Shown: piece by piece, positions 61,014-64,000 of the stretch
Layout of the letters: every line of letters starts with the position of its first letter
Position numbering within the stretch: the stretch's first letter is position 1
Assembly (NCBI RefSeq): GCF_005144865.1
Contig: NZ_SWFM01000003.1
Coordinates: forward strand, 1-64,000
Direction: 5' to 3'
Length of the DNA stretch: 64,000 nucleotides
DNA from: Guptibacillus hwajinpoensis
GTDB taxonomy: Bacteria; Bacillota; Bacilli; Bacillales; Guptibacillaceae
Made by a program: the position numbers and the translations under genes
Notes under the pieces: generated by a model
Seen by the model: only the letters and a program-made list of their open reading frames with translations
Told to the model about the DNA's origin: nothing
Database searches by the model: none

Positions 61014-61991
61014 TTAGCAGATTTCGATATCCGCAGAATAGATATAGTGAAGCTTCCCACTCTCATCTTCAAGTAAGAGTACGCCTTCTTCAGTTATCCC
61101 TTTCGCTAGCCCTTCAATCACACCATTGAGCGTTCTTGCTTTAATTCTTCTCCCGAGGCTAACGGCATAACTCTCCCATAGAAGTTTAATCATACGAAAA
61201 CCGTTAGTTAAGTATTCTTCATAAAGTGTTTCAAGTTCATTAAGTATTGCTGCAAGAAGGGCAGATCGATTCACATCATGACCACTTTCAATTTTAAGTG
61301 AAGTTGCAGTATGTAAGTCATCTGGAAAATCCTCTGCCCCAGCGTTAACATTTATGCCCATGCCAATAATGATTGACTTAATTTGGTCAGCTTCTGCCTG
61401 CAATTCAGTTAGAATACCAACTACTTTTTTGCCATTTATTAAAATGTCATTTGGCCATTTAATTTCTGCCTCAACACCTGTTTGCTTGCGAATGGCATGA
61501 ACAACGCTTACCGCTGCAATAAGAGTGAATTGTGGCGCTTGTTGCGGTGGAAGTTTTGGACGGAGAATGAGACTTGTCCAGATCCCACTACCTGACGGAG
61601 AATGCCATGAACGGCCTAGCCTACCTTTCCCCGCAGTTTGTTCATCCGCTACTACAATTGTCCCATCAGCGGCGCCTCGATGAGCAAGGTCATGTGCAAT
61701 GAACTGTGTGGATTCTACGGAAGGATACGTAAAAATCGCCTTACCTAGAAATTCGGTCGTTAATTTCAAGCCAATTTCTTCTTTACTAAGCATATCCGGC
61801 CTAGATACAATTCGATAACCTTTTTTTTGAACAGCTTCCACTTCATATCCGTTCTTTCGGAGTTCTGAAACATGCTTCCAAATTGCCGTTCTGGAAACAT
61901 TTAATGTTTCACTTATCATTTGACCTGAAACATAGTTCTCTGCATGGTCTTCAAGCATTTGCAGCAGCTGCTGCCTTATTGAGTCCGCCAC
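61014..61991 (-). CDS. birA: Biotin-protein ligase and biotin repressor BirA
   Basis: 325 residues. N-terminal helix-turn-helix (VSGQMISETLNVSRTAIWKHVSELRKNGY), catalytic GKGRLGRSWHSP (GRGRxGR-type), KWPNDILINGKKVVGIL and a small C-terminal SH3-like domain. It biotinylates acetyl-CoA carboxylase and represses bio genes. GTG start inside the end of cca, so translationally coupled. Confidence 0.96.
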   Translation of the reverse strand: MADSIRQQLLQMLEDHAENYVSGQMISETLNVSRTAIWKHVSELRKNGYEVEAVQKKGYRIVSRPDMLSKEEIGLKLTTEFLGKAIFTYPSVESTQFIAHDLAHRGAADGTIVVADEQTAGKGRLGRSWHSPSGSGIWTSLILRPKLPPQQAPQFTLIAAVSVVHAIRKQTGVEAEIKWPNDILINGKKVVGILTELQAEADQIKSIIIGMGINVNAGAEDFPDDLHTATSLKIESGHDVNRSALLAAILNELETLYEEYLTNGFRMIKLLWESYAVSLGRRIKARTLNGVIEGLAKGITEEGVLLLEDESGKLHYIYSADIEIC

Positions 61992-63163
61992 TGTTTAAGC
62001 CACCTTCTAATGCTGGATTTCTCATTCTTTATTTTACCTGTAATAACAGCAAGCTCGATTTCCCTGATCGCTTCACCAACCCACGGGCCAGGCTTCGATT
62101 GATCCCAACTGATTAAATCATTACCGGTCACTGCAAGCTTCTCGCGTGATGTGATAACAAGTTCTGAAGTAATTTGGTCAATTTTTGTAAAGTTTGGTTC
62201 ACGCTGATCGTTGACAGCAAGCAGTCGTTCACAAGATTGAGCGTATGGAAAGGCATCATAAACTGTACGATTACTCCACCCCTCATGCTGGACTTCTCCT
62301 GAAATAGTTAGTAGACGCACTGCCTGTTTTATTATACTGTTAGGCAAGCGCCACTCTTTCAAAAATGTAACAGGATTATCTGCATGACTAGAAAGCCAGG
62401 CCCATCTTTCAATTTCCGTTTCAAGTATAGACAGATCTACCTCTTCATTAAATGTAGATGTCATTTCACTTAAACCTGGTAAGTAATGATGCACACGAGA
62501 CAAAATGAGCTGTGTAAAAGCTGAGTTAACGGCTTTACCGGCCAATAGTTTGGAAACTTCTGATTGAAGGCGTTCAACTGCAACGTGTTTTAGGAGAATG
62601 GCATTTTCAGTAAGGGCTTCTTCCGTCTTCTTCTCCAAAGAGAATCCTAGAATACTTAGGAACCGAATGGCGCGAAGCATTCTTAAAGCATCTTCCCTGA
62701 AACGGTGTACCGGATTACCAACTGTTCGAATAAGTTTGAGCTCTAAGTCTTTCTCCCCACCATACAGATCAATTAACTCTCCCTCTTTAGAGAGTGCCAT
62801 ACTATTGATGGTAAAGTCTCTTCTTGCAAGATCCCCTTCAATTGATCCTAAATACGAAACGCCTGATGGGTGTCTAAAATTCATGTACTTTTGATCTGCT
62901 CGAAAAGTAGTCACTTCAAAATGCTCGTCGAAGTATATGACAGTAACCGTACCATGTTCTAATCCAGTCGGAACTACTTTATCAAATAGTTGAACAATTT
63001 CTTCAGGTTTTGCAGAAGTAGCTAGATCAAAATCCGCTACTGGTAAACCAAGTAACGTATTTCTTACAGCTCCCCCGACGATATACGCATCATAACCCGC
63101 TTTGGTAAGGACATTAAGCACTTCTAAACAAGATTCAAAAGCTTCCCCTTTTAAAGCAATCAA
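61976..63163 (-). CDS. cca: CCA-adding tRNA nucleotidyltransferase
   Basis: 395 residues, class II: GGAVRNTLLGLPVADFDLATSA (GGxVR and DxD), VTTFR, RRDFTINSMAL and RFREDALRMLRAIRFLSILGF. Adds or repairs the tRNA 3' CCA, needed here because at least three tRNAs in the window do not encode it. TTG start behind AAGGAG, overlapping the bshA stop by 4 bases. Confidence 0.96.
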   Translation of the reverse strand: MIALKGEAFESCLEVLNVLTKAGYDAYIVGGAVRNTLLGLPVADFDLATSAKPEEIVQLFDKVVPTGLEHGTVTVIYFDEHFEVTTFRADQKYMNFRHPSGVSYLGSIEGDLARRDFTINSMALSKEGELIDLYGGEKDLELKLIRTVGNPVHRFREDALRMLRAIRFLSILGFSLEKKTEEALTENAILLKHVAVERLQSEVSKLLAGKAVNSAFTQLILSRVHHYLPGLSEMTSTFNEEVDLSILETEIERWAWLSSHADNPVTFLKEWRLPNSIIKQAVRLLTISGEVQHEGWSNRTVYDAFPYAQSCERLLAVNDQREPNFTKIDQITSELVITSREKLAVTGNDLISWDQSKPGPWVGEAIREIELAVITGKIKNEKSSIRRWLKQWRTQ

Positions 63164-64000
63164 GTAAGTGCTCCTTGAAGCGTCTTGTAATACAAAGCTT
63201 CGTACTGTTCTAGAATTAGATTCGAAGCGAACTTCGTTTCAACAGCCTCCACAGCGCTTGAGCTCATTTGCTTATGAAGTTTATCATCAGAGAGCAATCG
63301 CATTGCATAAGAAGCAATCGATTCTATATTGCCAACTTCTGCAATAAACCCATTTACTCCATGTTCAATTACTTCTGGAATACCACCAATATTCGTTCCA
63401 ACCGCAGGGACACCACACGCCATCGCTTCTAATGCAACAAGACCAAAGCTTTCTTTCTCTGAAAGCAATAGTTTCAAATCGCATATAGAAAGAATTTCAG
63501 CTACATTCTCCTGTTTACCAAGAAACTTCACTCGACCTTTTAGCCCAAGATCATCTACTAGACGACAAGCTATCTGTATTTCTGGACCATCACCAATTAG
63601 CAACAGCTTAGCAGGCATCTCTTTCTGAATTCTATTAAAGACTTTAATAACATCAGGGACCCGCTTAACAGCTCTAAAATTGGATATATGCACGATGACC
63701 TTTTCATCTTCACCAATGTCATATCCCTTTTTTAAATCTGCAGGTGCCTTTGGATAATAAATCCGCTCATCTACGAAGTTATAAACGGTGTCTATTTCCT
63801 TATCTGTCTCAAGCAAGCGATGTGTCTGCTCTACTAGATCATCAGATACTGCCGTCACTCGATCTGACTTCTCAATACCGAACCTGATTAACTCTGTTAA
63901 TGATGGATCGTAACCAAGAACAGTAATATCGGTTCCATGCAGTGTTGTAACGATTTTAATGTCTCTACCTACCATTTCCTTTGCTAGAAAAGCACAAACG
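63160..64000 (-). CDS. bshA: BshA glycosyltransferase (partial, N-terminus beyond window)
   Basis: The last 280 residues or so of a GT4 (GT-B) enzyme: LAKEM..DIKIVTTLHGTDITVLG, VIVHISNFRAVKRV, LLIGDGPEI and the EKESFGLVALEAMACGVPAVGTNIGGIPEVI nucleotide-sugar site with the EX7E motif. BshA links GlcNAc to L-malate, the first step of bacillithiol. The frame is open to the window edge, so the start lies outside. Heads the bshA-cca-birA unit, as in B. subtilis. Confidence 0.93.
   Translation of the reverse strand, partial: VCAFLAKEMVGRDIKIVTTLHGTDITVLGYDPSLTELIRFGIEKSDRVTAVSDDLVEQTHRLLETDKEIDTVYNFVDERIYYPKAPADLKKGYDIGEDEKVIVHISNFRAVKRVPDVIKVFNRIQKEMPAKLLLIGDGPEIQIACRLVDDLGLKGRVKFLGKQENVAEILSICDLKLLLSEKESFGLVALEAMACGVPAVGTNIGGIPEVIEHGVNGFIAEVGNIESIASYAMRLLSDDKLHKQMSSSAVEAVETKFASNLILEQYEALYYKTLQGALT

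Overview
The window comes from a spore-forming Gram-positive of the family Bacillaceae. The evidence is an alpha/beta-type SASP, an SspM-like peptide, CotF-like and YjcZ-like coat or sporulation proteins, RacA, and a right-hand block whose order matches Bacillus subtilis (recU-ponA, ypoC-nth-dnaD-asnS-aspB-ypmB-ypmA, dinG, panD-panC-panB-birA-cca-bshA). The precise genus cannot be fixed from the sequence alone.

Positions 1-23,870 are accessory DNA. Small genes, nearly all on the minus strand, stand one by one: an M29 aminopeptidase, a nucleotidyltransferase, a PNPOx-like protein, several tiny membrane proteins, lipoproteins, a GNAT, a PadR/DUF2812 pair and a HIT protein. Most are followed, 0-105 bp after the stop, by copies of one dispersed repeat whose core (read in gene direction) is AATCTCGGAGC. 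The longer copies fold into imperfect palindromes of about 90-100 nt, and several carry a T-run like a terminator. The window opens with the first codons of a probable tyrosine recombinase. Together this looks like a cassette-type array, although the known integron attC consensus is not obvious.

Within that array, 6.7-13.9 kb is a visibly AT-rich RiPP gene cluster of the thiazole/oxazole-modified (LAP/TOMM, streptolysin S-like) class. It holds a 51-residue Cys/Ser-rich precursor too short for ordinary gene calling (13213-13368), a SagC-like leader-binding E1 partner, a YcaO cyclodehydratase ending in a Pro-rich tail, a SagB-like dehydrogenase, an ABC exporter, a BtrH-like Cys/His protein and a CPBP (SagE-like) membrane protease, plus an unassigned membrane protein upstream. 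Decayed IS1182-like and IS3-like elements (14.2-16.7 kb) lie beyond its 5' side. The stretch 20.2-22.9 kb holds broken genes and a plus-strand fragment of foreign look.

Positions 23,870-34,100 hold metabolic and single genes: a DadA-like oxidase, a VOC epimerase, DUF817, a TRIC-like channel, a divergent Mur ligase, an acetamidase, an EVE-like/HNH nuclease, and folD behind a ZTP (pfl) riboswitch. A seven-gene tRNA operon lies at 34,151-34,831 on the minus strand (transcription order Leu-Arg-Met-Tyr-Gln-Gly-Arg). From 35 to 49 kb come kynureninase, sporulation genes, a sodium:alanine symporter, a D,D-carboxypeptidase, racA, yppE, yppC, recU and ponA. From 49 to 64 kb the conserved DNA repair/replication, aminotransferase, helicase, pantothenate, biotin ligase, CCA-adding and bacillithiol genes follow. 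A large structured leader precedes panB, and four successive hairpins lie upstream of ypmA.
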